From assembly GCF_018860365.1 (NCBI RefSeq), contig NZ_JAHKPO010000001.1, positions 124,001-188,000 of the forward strand: a stretch of 64,000 bases of DNA, given 5' to 3'. The stretch is from Arenibacter algicola. GTDB taxonomy: Bacteria; Bacteroidota; Bacteroidia; Flavobacteriales; Flavobacteriaceae. Shown one piece after another: positions 44,756 through 53,662 of this stretch; positions within the stretch are counted from its first letter, which is position 1, and every line of letters starts with the position of its first letter. Under the pieces are notes generated by a model. The model ran no database searches. It was given only the letters and a program-made list of their open reading frames with translations, and was not told where the DNA came from. A program made the position numbers and the translations under genes.

Positions 44756-46024
44756 TTAATAAGCCCAAGAGGACCTCATTGGTTGATCTATTAATCGATT
44801 GGCTTCCTCATCATTGATAAACTCCTGTTTTACCGGATCAAACTCCAAGGTACGACCCAATCTCAAGGCAATAATACCCATGTTCACAACCGTTGCGGAA
44901 CGGTGGCCATTCTCTTCGTTAAGTGCAAATTTCTGTCTAGTTTTTACCGATTCCGAGAAAACGGTAATCTGCTCCTCAGGATCAGGTATACTATTGATCA
45001 AGCCCTCTATATTGGGGATGGTAGATTTAAATCCGTTATATATTTTCCCGTTGGGCCCTTCAATATATGCGGCATCCTTATCCCTGTTTTCACCATCGAG
45101 AATAATCTGACAACCATCGGCATAGGTATAGGTAATTCTTCTCCAGGTACCTATGGCATCATAGTGCTGCTCCGGTGCATCTACCTCAACTTTAACCGGA
45201 CTGGTGTTATCTTTTCCTAAAAAGTATTGTACCGGATCAATATAGTGCTGGCCCATATCTCCCAATCCACCACCATCGTAGTCCCAATATCCTCTAAAGG
45301 TACCGTGTACCCTATGTGGATGATAAGGCTTTTCCGGTGCCGGCCCTAGCCACATATTATAGTCCAATTCTGCAGGCACGGGTTGAGGCGTTAAATTTTC
45401 CTTACCAACCCAATAGAATTTCCAATTAAATCCAGTAACCCCGCTAATGGTTACTTTTAGCGGCCACCCTAGGGCACCACTATCCACTACCTTCTTCAAC
45501 TTTTTTACCGGAGTACCCATTCCATAAAAATTATCCTTAAAGCGGAACCAGGTATTTAAGCGGAACATCTTGCCGTGCTGTTGCATGGCCTCCACTACTT
45601 TTTTACCTTCACCTATGGTCCTTGTCATCGGCTTTTCGCACCAAACATCCTTTCCTGCTTCCGCAGCCATTATAGACATAAGACCATGCCAGTGGGGAGG
45701 AGTGGCTATATGTACAATATCCACATCCGGTCTCTGCAAAACTTCCCTAAAGTCGCGGTATCCTTTTACACCACTTCCCACTTTTTGTAGGGTACTGGAC
45801 AAGTGATTGGCATCAGCGTCACAAATTGCCAATAGCCTTGTTCCTTCATAATCCAAATGTCCTTGGCCCATGCCCCCAACACCTATTACGGCCTTGGTCA
45901 ATTGATCGCTAGGCGGAATAAAATTCGTCCCTCCCATGACATGTCTTGGAATTATACTGATTCCTGCAGCTGCCACTAGCGACTTTCTAACAAAATCCCT
46001 ACGGCTGGTTGATTTTTTCTCCAT
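44756..46024 (-). CDS. Tat-exported Gfo/Idh/MocA family oxidoreductase
   Basis: A 422-residue NAD(P)-dependent sugar oxidoreductase. The N-terminus carries a twin-arginine signal (TSRRDFVRKSLVAAAG). The Rossmann motif is AVIGVGGMGQGH, followed by the family element CEKPMTRTIGEGKKV and the C-terminal domain motif GGGLGDMGQHYIDPVQYFLG. It is expected to fold with its cofactor in the cytoplasm and act in the periplasm. With the DUF1080 gene 20 bp downstream it fits a route in which a glycoside is oxidised at C3 and then cleaved. A direct repeat upstream (46099-46119) may control both genes. Confidence 0.93.
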   Translation of the reverse strand: MEKKSTSRRDFVRKSLVAAAGISIIPRHVMGGTNFIPPSDQLTKAVIGVGGMGQGHLDYEGTRLLAICDADANHLSSTLQKVGSGVKGYRDFREVLQRPDVDIVHIATPPHWHGLMSIMAAEAGKDVWCEKPMTRTIGEGKKVVEAMQQHGKMFRLNTWFRFKDNFYGMGTPVKKLKKVVDSGALGWPLKVTISGVTGFNWKFYWVGKENLTPQPVPAELDYNMWLGPAPEKPYHPHRVHGTFRGYWDYDGGGLGDMGQHYIDPVQYFLGKDNTSPVKVEVDAPEQHYDAIGTWRRITYTYADGCQIILDGENRDKDAAYIEGPNGKIYNGFKSTIPNIEGLINSIPDPEEQITVFSESVKTRQKFALNEENGHRSATVVNMGIIALRLGRTLEFDPVKQEFINDEEANRLIDQPMRSSWAY

Positions 46025-46098
46025 CTATGCTTATTCTATTAATTATTTGAAGTTTCAATATTTAAACCCACAAAGAAAAACGGCAATGCGTAAAAAAG

Positions 46099-46119
46099 GG
46101 GGTAATATTTGGGGTAATA
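46099..46119 (-). promoter_or_regulatory. Direct-repeat operator candidate
   Basis: GGGGTAATA occurs twice on the plus strand (46099-46107 and 46111-46119), with a 12-bp period, about 75 bp upstream of the oxidoreductase start. Regulators with OmpR/SARP-type winged helices typically bind short direct repeats about one helical turn apart, and such a regulator is encoded just upstream. Confidence 0.5.
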
Positions 46120-46168
46120 AAATTGAAAAAAGACGAATTATATAATTATTTTTAAATATCCATGGGTG

Positions 46169-48490
46169 CTATAAGGGGTTATTAACCACCATATCCTCAA
46201 ATTTAACGGTATAAACCTCTCCATAAATCTTTTCATAAAGCTTGGCAAAATTGTCGTAAGCAGTATGCGCCAAACTTAATTTTCCCTGCCTAATAAGAAT
46301 TTGCAATTTGATCTGTAACGCATGCTCATTTAAATCATCGTAGATATACATAACGGATGCCAAGTCGTACATTAAAGTGCTATGCCTATCCAGATCCAGT
46401 ATTTTTGAAATATCATAGCAGAATTCTATGATTCTATTGCTCATATTTTCAACTATGGGATCCAACCATGAATCACTCATGTTTACGAAAAATCTATCTG
46501 CCTTTAATATAGAGAACATTTGCGGTAATTGCTCTTCCAAATAAGCAACCGCTATATCACTTCTACCCAAATCGTTCAAATAATTCAAAACCTCCTGATA
46601 ATCACAAAAACAATTTTTTCCGATATCCAGATACCAACTTTTGTCCCGAAATGTCAAATTCATTTCTTTGGCTTCGGACAAAATGGCCCTAAGGTTCTGT
46701 ATATTGGTCCCTCTGGTATTCTTGGCATTCTTTGGGCTCATCCCCGGCCAAAGTGCCTCGGTAAGTTTTTTGGTGCTAATTCCATCCTTGTCGCCAATAC
46801 TATGCAATAAGACAATAACAAATAGCTGTTTTAACTTGGGGGACAATTTTTTGGCAATATCAACACCTTCAGAATTTATAATGCGCAGGGTTCCAAAACA
46901 AAGTATTTTTTCAGCTGCATTAATTAAACTCTTCTGGTCCCTGTTGTGATGTTTTTTTACCGGTTCTTTGGGTACCGGCGACAACTTTGCCCTGATTAAT
47001 CCTTTCTTCCAGAATTTAAGCGCCAAGAAAATAATTAAAAATGCAGCAATAGCTATTCCTATTTTTACATACAGGGATGATACCACAGCATAGTTCACTT
47101 CTATTTTTTGGTATTCCTTGGCAATTTCATTCGCATTAAGTTCACGTTTCCATATTTTAATATTTGACAAGTATCCTATAAAAAATTCTTGCCATAAATT
47201 ACTTCCTATTACAATATTATAATCGGAGGTATCATAGTCCTCAATTAGCTTGATCTTATCCGTCTGCACCCCATTCACAAAGAACAAAAGTTCATCGTTC
47301 ACTTTGGAGTGCACCAGAGCCACATGGGTCCATTCATTTAATGGCACTGGAGACGTCTGTGATATATAATCTTTTATATCCGCCATGGTAAAGGTCAATA
47401 GGCCTTCGTGCAACTTTAAAACAAAGTTATCCCCCTTCCCCAATATACTGTTGTTGCTCGTTAGAACAGTTGGCTTAACCCAAGCCAAGATGGTAAAACT
47501 ACCCTCCAAGGCCGTCCTACTGTCCAATCCTGCATCCACATAAGCCCCCTCATTAAAATAACCCACCTTTCCATGCACCTCATCTTCTTGAATCTTTACA
47601 TTATTAACGATAAGTTCCTTGTCGTTTTTCCTAGTGGTATTCTTAATTGCCGTGCCAAAGGTAAAATGGTCTGTTAGACCGTATTCAAAATCCAAGGGAA
47701 AACCAATAAATTCCTTAAGATTACCACTATTTTCCGGGGTGGTATAAATGATATCGGGTGAGAAATAATAGCCCGCTTTGTGCGGAATAAACACGGGCAA
47801 GTTTTCATTTAGATCTATTGGAAGGCTAAAATGTCCGTTTACAACAAGGTTCCTATGATTTTTGAAGCTAACCCCATTCAACAAACCAGACTTGGACCTT
47901 ACTGTTCCAAATATCCTGCTTTTTTTATTTAGGTCGAAGACAAGGCTATCTGCTTTAGCGAACAACTCGGGATCAATATGAATGAAATTGGGCATTTTTC
48001 CGGAACGCTTCCAAATATCCGTAAAAACACTATCCTTTAAAAATTCCTTATCCAACACCCTCACCTCCCCCAGTTCCTTTGCGGTATCAAATTTGGAGGC
48101 CTCTTTACCACTGGCCAATGCATCCAATTGAATAGTCTCTACCTTTTGTACTGGTATCTGCGGAACCCAAGATTGAGAAAGGAAGTCTTTTTCAAAAACC
48201 TTATCGGTCAGTAATATGAGCGAATCATTTTTTTTCGCCAATTGTTCCAAAAGAGGATTGTAATTCTCCTGATAGTCCGAAATATAGAGAGCTATGGTAG
48301 TTTTACCATTAAGCAGAAAAGGTAAATCATTACTTGTAATTTGATCAATATCGATCAAAATATGGGAATGTAGACGTATATCCCATTTATCCTCTTCGGA
48401 AAGAAGTTGATATTCCTGTGCGGTTCCCACTTTCAACAATAGAAGTAAAAACAACAAACAACATTTAGAAATTATACTTCTTTGCAACAT
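46169..48490 (-). CDS. Membrane-spanning regulator: LamG sensor plus SARP/OmpR-type winged helix
   Basis: A 773-residue protein with an unusual architecture. A signal peptide (1-24) precedes a periplasmic region of about 280 residues of unknown fold. A LamG/concanavalin-like domain follows (about 305-460: GSFTILAWVKPT, LNEWTHVALVHSKVNDELLF, GYLSNIKIWKRELNANEI). One transmembrane helix (about 474-493) crosses the membrane. The cytoplasmic part has a winged-helix region (about 528-625: FGTLRIINSEGVDIAKKLSP, LTEALWPGMSPKNAKNTRGT) like that of SARP/OmpR transcription factors, and a helical activator-like tail (625-765). It would sense a carbohydrate outside and bind DNA directly. No kinase motifs are present. 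The genes below it (Gfo/Idh/MocA and HEAT-DUF1080) are likely targets. Confidence 0.8.
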   Translation of the reverse strand: MLQRSIISKCCLLFLLLLLKVGTAQEYQLLSEEDKWDIRLHSHILIDIDQITSNDLPFLLNGKTTIALYISDYQENYNPLLEQLAKKNDSLILLTDKVFEKDFLSQSWVPQIPVQKVETIQLDALASGKEASKFDTAKELGEVRVLDKEFLKDSVFTDIWKRSGKMPNFIHIDPELFAKADSLVFDLNKKSRIFGTVRSKSGLLNGVSFKNHRNLVVNGHFSLPIDLNENLPVFIPHKAGYYFSPDIIYTTPENSGNLKEFIGFPLDFEYGLTDHFTFGTAIKNTTRKNDKELIVNNVKIQEDEVHGKVGYFNEGAYVDAGLDSRTALEGSFTILAWVKPTVLTSNNSILGKGDNFVLKLHEGLLTFTMADIKDYISQTSPVPLNEWTHVALVHSKVNDELLFFVNGVQTDKIKLIEDYDTSDYNIVIGSNLWQEFFIGYLSNIKIWKRELNANEIAKEYQKIEVNYAVVSSLYVKIGIAIAAFLIIFLALKFWKKGLIRAKLSPVPKEPVKKHHNRDQKSLINAAEKILCFGTLRIINSEGVDIAKKLSPKLKQLFVIVLLHSIGDKDGISTKKLTEALWPGMSPKNAKNTRGTNIQNLRAILSEAKEMNLTFRDKSWYLDIGKNCFCDYQEVLNYLNDLGRSDIAVAYLEEQLPQMFSILKADRFFVNMSDSWLDPIVENMSNRIIEFCYDISKILDLDRHSTLMYDLASVMYIYDDLNEHALQIKLQILIRQGKLSLAHTAYDNFAKLYEKIYGEVYTVKFEDMVVNNPL

Positions 48491-48645
48491 TTACGTAATA
48501 ATCCCGTATAGGGCATTTGTATCAACTACGCAATTTACTAAGAATAAATAAAATTTCGTCCGTGGAAATTATCCGAAGTATATCTGTACCGAACAATTTA
48601 ATTTTAACACCTAGAATGCCATCCCATACAAAGGCTATGACCTGC

Positions 48646-50430
48646 CTACATCCTATCCGGCACCTGTATCCCCAAAAGTCCGAAGGCCGATTTTATAACC
48701 TCGCTAACCTTTTTAGCCAATTGAACCCTGAATATTTTTTTGCTCTGATCTTGCTCCCCTAAAATGGAAACATTTTGATAAAAGGAATTAAACTCCTTCA
48801 CCAAATCATAAGTATAATTGGCAATTAGAGCCGGACTATAGTTATCGGCCGCCAATTGGATAGTTTCTGGAAACAACTGCAATTGTTTCAACAATTCTTT
48901 CTCTTTCTCGTGTAAATCCGTCAACTTTTGAGAGCTGTTCAGGTTCTGTTCCAATTCTTCCGCCTTTCTCAAAATAGATTGGATCCTGGCATAAGTATAC
49001 TGAATAAAAGGCCCGGTATTTCCTTGAAAATCCACAGACTCCTCCGGATTGAACAAAATTCTCTTTTTGGGATCCACCTTAAGAATGTAATACTTTAAGG
49101 CGCCCAGTCCTATAATTTTATAAAGCTCTTGTTTCTCTTCTTGGGAGTAATCTTCCAACTTGCCCAATTCCTCGGAAATATCAGCGGCAGTTTGGCTCAT
49201 ATCATCCATTAATTCATCGGCATCCACTACAGTACCTTCCCTACTCTTCATTTTTCCACTGGGCAGATCTACCATGCCGTAACTTAAGTGATACAGTTTT
49301 TCGGCCCACGAAAAGCCCAACTTCTGCAAAATGAGGAACAATACTTTAAAGTGGTAATCCTGTTCATTGCCAACGGTATAGACCATACCTTTCACATCTG
49401 GGTTATCCTTTACCCTTTGTATGGCAGTACCAATATCCTGGGTCATATACACTGCCGTACCATCTGAACGGAGTACAATTTTTTCATCCAGACCCTCGTC
49501 CGTTAGGTCTATCCAAACACTGCCATCTTCCTTTTTATAAAATATTCCCCTTTGCAATCCATCCTCCACAAAGTCTTTGCCCAACAAATAGGTGTTGCTC
49601 TCGTAATACAGTTGATCAAAGTCAACTCCCATGTTTTTGTAGGTTATCTCAAAACCATCATATACCCATTGGTTCATTGTCTTCCATAGACCTACCACCT
49701 CTTCATCGCCGGCCTCCCATTTTCTCAGCATTTCCTGAGCTTCCAATAAGATAGGTGCCTCTTTTTCTGCGACTTTTCCATCAACACCATTAGATATCAT
49801 GGTAGCAATTTCGGCCTTATAGGCCTTGTCAAAAGCTACGTAATAGTTCCCCACCAATTTATCACCCTTTAGCCCCGTACTCTCCGGAGTTTCCCCATTG
49901 CCAAAGCGTTGCCAGGCAAGCATACTTTTACAAATGTGTATCCCCCTGTCGTTAATGATCTGGGTCTTATAGACCTTCTTCCCTGAAGCCTTTAGGATTT
50001 CTGCCACGGAATATCCCAATAAATTGTTTCGGACATGTCCCAAATGCAGAGGTTTATTGGTATTGGGGGACGAATATTCCACCATTATGGCCTCATTAGT
50101 ACTTTGGGAAACAAAACCAAAATCTTGCAGATTCCTTATTCCTTCAAAAAAATCGAGGTAATATTCATTGCTAATGGTAATATTCAAAAATCCTTTGACC
50201 ACATTGAAATCGGTCACCTCTTCCACTTCCTCTTTTAGGAACTGTCCTATTTGTTCACCAATTTGTACCGGATTTCCCTTTACAAATCGCAACATGGGAA
50301 AAATAACCGCAGTAATATCGCCCGCAAAATCTTTTCGAGTAGGTTGAAATTCTACCGTTGGCAATTCAACTTTAAAAATAGAGGTAACGGCTTCTTTTAC
50401 CTTTTGGCTTAGGACTTCTTGAATGTTCAT
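48646..50430 (-). CDS. argS: Arginyl-tRNA synthetase
   Basis: A 594-residue class I aminoacyl-tRNA synthetase that charges tRNA-Arg. The HIGH-like motif is in SPNTNKPLHLGHVRNNLLG, the KMSKS-equivalent is GKMKSREGTVV, and the C-terminal anticodon-binding DALR domain is at about 465-594, ending LLGIQVPDRM. The N-terminal additional domain is about 1-110. The length is normal. A TAATTTTG element (complement of 50452-50459) 21 bp upstream may be its -7 box. Confidence 0.97.
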   Translation of the reverse strand: MNIQEVLSQKVKEAVTSIFKVELPTVEFQPTRKDFAGDITAVIFPMLRFVKGNPVQIGEQIGQFLKEEVEEVTDFNVVKGFLNITISNEYYLDFFEGIRNLQDFGFVSQSTNEAIMVEYSSPNTNKPLHLGHVRNNLLGYSVAEILKASGKKVYKTQIINDRGIHICKSMLAWQRFGNGETPESTGLKGDKLVGNYYVAFDKAYKAEIATMISNGVDGKVAEKEAPILLEAQEMLRKWEAGDEEVVGLWKTMNQWVYDGFEITYKNMGVDFDQLYYESNTYLLGKDFVEDGLQRGIFYKKEDGSVWIDLTDEGLDEKIVLRSDGTAVYMTQDIGTAIQRVKDNPDVKGMVYTVGNEQDYHFKVLFLILQKLGFSWAEKLYHLSYGMVDLPSGKMKSREGTVVDADELMDDMSQTAADISEELGKLEDYSQEEKQELYKIIGLGALKYYILKVDPKKRILFNPEESVDFQGNTGPFIQYTYARIQSILRKAEELEQNLNSSQKLTDLHEKEKELLKQLQLFPETIQLAADNYSPALIANYTYDLVKEFNSFYQNVSILGEQDQSKKIFRVQLAKKVSEVIKSAFGLLGIQVPDRM

Positions 50431-50451
50431 TAATTTCGGCGTTTACGGCTG

Positions 50452-50459
50452 CAAAATTA
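50452..50459 (-). promoter_or_regulatory. Candidate -7 element of argS
   Basis: The complement reads TAATTTTG, a match to TAnnTTTG, 21 bp before the argS start. No TTTG is present at the expected -33 position. Confidence 0.35.
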
Positions 50460-50592
50460 AGCATTTTTTATTCTTTCCCCTTATTGTTAGGGATAAGTAG
50501 ACTATAAAGAGGGAAGATTTTTTTAACTTTATATTTCTATGTGGTGCAAATTACCATAAGATGATGTTTTAATCTGGATATCCATAAAGTTT

Positions 50593-51018
50593 ATGTTGCT
50601 GAACGTTTCCTATAACAATAAAGAAATTACAAGAAAAATTGATGAAGAGGTAGGCAAACCTTTTACCTTAAAAGAACGCTTTGCCTTGGACGGCATTGGA
50701 TCTCCCAAATTATTCATCGTTGACAGTAGTATAGAAATTAAAAATCTATTGATCCTGGACAACAATACCAACACCTGCAATATTGAATTACGGCCCAAAG
50801 GGATCATAATTCGCTTTAGGTCCCTACTCGAGACCTTTGGGCTTATTATTCCATACTATAAGTTTACCCTGTACAAAACCGATCTTGGCCTATATACTAT
50901 ATACAGGGACCAGTATTTCATCAAAATAAAATCTGACACCAAGGCGATCCAGAAATTTTTTACAAAATTATTGGGACATAGGGCGGACAATGCGCCTACC
51001 AATATAGAGGACCTCTAA
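50593..51018 (+). CDS. Conserved hypothetical protein
   Basis: A 141-residue soluble protein with no signal peptide or membrane segment. It alternates strands and short helices and is rich in Lys and Ile (ELRPKGIIIRFRSLLETFGL; YKFTLYKTDLGLYTIYRDQY, FIKIKSDTKAIQKFF). I recognise no family motif. It is 50 bp upstream of the BCCT transporter gene and divergent from argS. The coding signal is good (uninterrupted, sensible composition), but the function is unknown. Confidence 0.7.
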   Translation: MLLNVSYNNKEITRKIDEEVGKPFTLKERFALDGIGSPKLFIVDSSIEIKNLLILDNNTNTCNIELRPKGIIIRFRSLLETFGLIIPYYKFTLYKTDLGLYTIYRDQYFIKIKSDTKAIQKFFTKLLGHRADNAPTNIEDL

Positions 51019-51068
51019 CAACTCATAGAATAAATACCAAAAGCCAACCTATAAAACAATGAAGCTTT

Positions 51069-52613
51069 TTGTTACCTTGTATTAAAACCGGTATTATCAA
51101 AATATTTAATTCTTATCGTAAAATCCCATTACTTTCCGTCTCTATCGGAATCCTTTTGATATCTACATTGATTGTCTTTATCGCTACCGAGGAAACCTAT
51201 AATGCCATTGAAATAGCCTCCATTTGGGTAAGAAACTATTTTGGTTATTTCTATTTATATCTTGGTTTGGGATGTGTGCTTCTATTAGTGGCTATAGCAC
51301 TATCCCCTTTGGGAAAAATAAAACTGGGCAAGAAAAATGAAAAACCCGAGTTTACCATTTGGGCATGGACAGCCATGCTTTATAGTGCAGGAATGGGGGC
51401 TGGAATTTTGCTCAGGGCAGTACAGGAACCCGTTTTCATGCAACAGAATCCTCCCTACCTTTCAGATTTACCGTCAGATATCCTAGCCTTGGAATTTACT
51501 TTTTATCAATGGGGGTTTACAGCATGGGCGTTTTATGGACTTTTTGCCATGACCATAGGTTATTATCTTTTTGTAAGAAAGAAAAAAGTATTGATCAGCT
51601 CAACTATAGAGGATATATTACACAATAAAGCAGCTAGAACAGGTATTGACGTGCTCACCATTATGACCACGGTGTTTGGCCTGATTGCCGCAATAGGCCT
51701 TGGGACAACCCAAATTAATGGTGGGCTGATCCACATTACCTCCTCAAATTTCGGCTTGGTCACTACCTTATTCCTAACCACCGTTATTTCGGCATTGGCC
51801 TTTTATTCTGCATGGAAAGGAGTTAACAAAGGCATTCAGGTACTCTCAAAAATCAATATTCTTATTACCCTGGCCGTACTATTTTTTACTTTTTTCCAAA
51901 GTGATATTCTTAAGGTAGTTGGTAATTTTTTAGAGGCTAGCTTTCATTATATAATGGACTTTATCCCCATGAGCCTGGCCTATGGCAGTTACGACCCTGG
52001 ATTAACCTTTCTTACCGACTGGACTTTCTATTATTGGGCATTTTGGTTGGCATGGGCACCTTTTACAGGAATATTTATTGCCCGGATCTCCAAAGGGCGC
52101 AGCCTAAGACAGCTATTATTGGGTGTTTTGATTATCCCCAGCATGGGCACCTTTTTTTGGTTTTCAGTATTTGGCACCTCGGCCTTCCAACTTATTGAGG
52201 GATGGGGAAGCTATAACAACGAATTTGACGGAGTGTTTTCCTCTATTTTTGTATTCTTTGGGAACTATCCTTTTTCCACATTCCTAAATATTACCACCAT
52301 ATTATTGCTGATAGGTTTTTTGGTAACCTCCGTGGACTCTGCTGTTTTTGTATTGAGTATGTTTTCGGACAGGGGCAAAAAAGACCCCAGCAAAAAACAT
52401 CGCTTAATTTGGTCCCTGTTTATCTTTTTGGCAACGATTGCCCTAATTCTATTGGGCAATGCCAAACCAGAGGTAGACATATTGATTGCCGCCCAAAAGT
52501 TACTGATTATAACTTCGCTTCCCTTTGCCTTTTTCATGGTATTTATGGCCCTGGTATTTGTCAAGGAGCTATTGAGGTACCATAAGAGTTATCCTTTGAT
52601 CGGCAAAAAATAG
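51069..52613 (+). CDS. BCCT family betaine/choline/carnitine transporter
   Basis: A 514-residue inner-membrane transporter with about 12 hydrophobic segments, of the betaine-choline-carnitine transporter family. The signatures are the glycine-rich stretch LYSAGMGAGILLRAVQEP and the Trp-rich segment WTFYYWAFWLAWAPFTG followed by IFIARISKGRS. An ATG at 51059 is out of frame and hits a stop, so the TTG at 51069 is the likely start. The protein would take up a quaternary amine, with Na+ or H+; the substrate cannot be told. It is convergent with ctlX, 7 bp away. Confidence 0.92.
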   Translation: MLPCIKTGIIKIFNSYRKIPLLSVSIGILLISTLIVFIATEETYNAIEIASIWVRNYFGYFYLYLGLGCVLLLVAIALSPLGKIKLGKKNEKPEFTIWAWTAMLYSAGMGAGILLRAVQEPVFMQQNPPYLSDLPSDILALEFTFYQWGFTAWAFYGLFAMTIGYYLFVRKKKVLISSTIEDILHNKAARTGIDVLTIMTTVFGLIAAIGLGTTQINGGLIHITSSNFGLVTTLFLTTVISALAFYSAWKGVNKGIQVLSKINILITLAVLFFTFFQSDILKVVGNFLEASFHYIMDFIPMSLAYGSYDPGLTFLTDWTFYYWAFWLAWAPFTGIFIARISKGRSLRQLLLGVLIIPSMGTFFWFSVFGTSAFQLIEGWGSYNNEFDGVFSSIFVFFGNYPFSTFLNITTILLLIGFLVTSVDSAVFVLSMFSDRGKKDPSKKHRLIWSLFIFLATIALILLGNAKPEVDILIAAQKLLIITSLPFAFFMVFMALVFVKELLRYHKSYPLIGKK

Positions 52614-52620
52614 GAAACTA

Positions 52621-53550
52621 TTATTCTTTGGGCAGAAACACCTCGGCCATCATACAACGTGCACTTCCACCACCGCAGGTTTCAATGGTATCCAAAGGAC
52701 TATGGATAATGGCACAATGCTTCTCTATCGTTTGAATCTGTTGTGGCTTTAAACTATTGTATGCCGCCGTGCTCATTGCCAAATATCGTTTTTCACCCAT
52801 TCCTAAAACTTGTAGCATATTCCCTGCAAAATGGTGCATTTGCTTTTCCGAAATGGAAATAATCTCCTTACCATCCTGTTTTAAGTGGTTCACTACATTC
52901 TTCTTTTCCTTTTTATCGTCGATGGAATCCAAACAGATAACGGCAAATGTTTCTGCCAAACACATCATTACATTGGTATGATAAATAGGTTTTCGGGTAC
53001 CTGCCACAGATTGATTGGCCGTAAATACGATAGGGGTATACTCAAAATCCTCACAAAACTCTATAAACAAATCCTCATCCGCCCTATCCGACAGAGCGCA
53101 ATAAGCCTTCTCATTTACCCTATCCAACACAACACTGCCCGTTCCTTCCAAAAAAACGCCCTCTTCCTCAGCCGAGGTATAATCCATTAGATTTTCTATA
53201 ACAAACCCCCTCTGCTCCAAAAGAGCAAGAATATCTTCCCTTCTTTCATTTCTTCTATTCTCGGCAAACATAGGATAAAGCCCTACTGTTCCATCGGCAT
53301 GGAAGGAAACCCAATTATTGGGAAATATGGAATCTGGAGTATCCAAATCCTTCTTGTCATCTACAACAATAACATTTACCCCCTTTTCCCTTAACTCCAA
53401 TACAAAAGCATCAAACTCCTCCTGTGCCTTCACATTTATTTCCTGGTTTTTTAAATCGAGGTCCTCCTGAAAATAGTTGTTTACTGCGGTTTGCTCGTTC
53501 ATTCGAAAATTCACTGGGCGCACCATCAAAATGGTATTTGTAATTTGCAT
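52621..53550 (-). CDS. ctlX: Citrulline/arginine hydrolase of the CtlX type
   Basis: A 309-residue member of the amidinotransferase/arginine deiminase fold. The family opening TNTILMVRPVNFRMNEQTAV is present, with PDSIFPNNWVSFH, the fold's conserved EGTGSVVLDR segment and the C-terminal catalytic cysteine in IETCGGGSARCMM. A GTG at 53562 could extend it by four residues, but the ATG at 53550 fits the family better. The enzyme hydrolyses citrulline (CtlX) or a related guanidino or ureido compound; the neighbouring DDAH-like gene suggests a methylarginine/citrulline pathway. Confidence 0.85.
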   Translation of the reverse strand: MQITNTILMVRPVNFRMNEQTAVNNYFQEDLDLKNQEINVKAQEEFDAFVLELREKGVNVIVVDDKKDLDTPDSIFPNNWVSFHADGTVGLYPMFAENRRNERREDILALLEQRGFVIENLMDYTSAEEEGVFLEGTGSVVLDRVNEKAYCALSDRADEDLFIEFCEDFEYTPIVFTANQSVAGTRKPIYHTNVMMCLAETFAVICLDSIDDKKEKKNVVNHLKQDGKEIISISEKQMHHFAGNMLQVLGMGEKRYLAMSTAAYNSLKPQQIQTIEKHCAIIHSPLDTIETCGGGSARCMMAEVFLPKE

Positions 53551-53662
53551 TTTATTCGTCACTTTTCAAATTGGGTATTACAAAGCCTTCTCGCTTTAAA
53601 TTTGTGCAAAATTAATTCATTTATTTCCCAGTATGGACTAGTATGTGAAAAATAGAAATACA

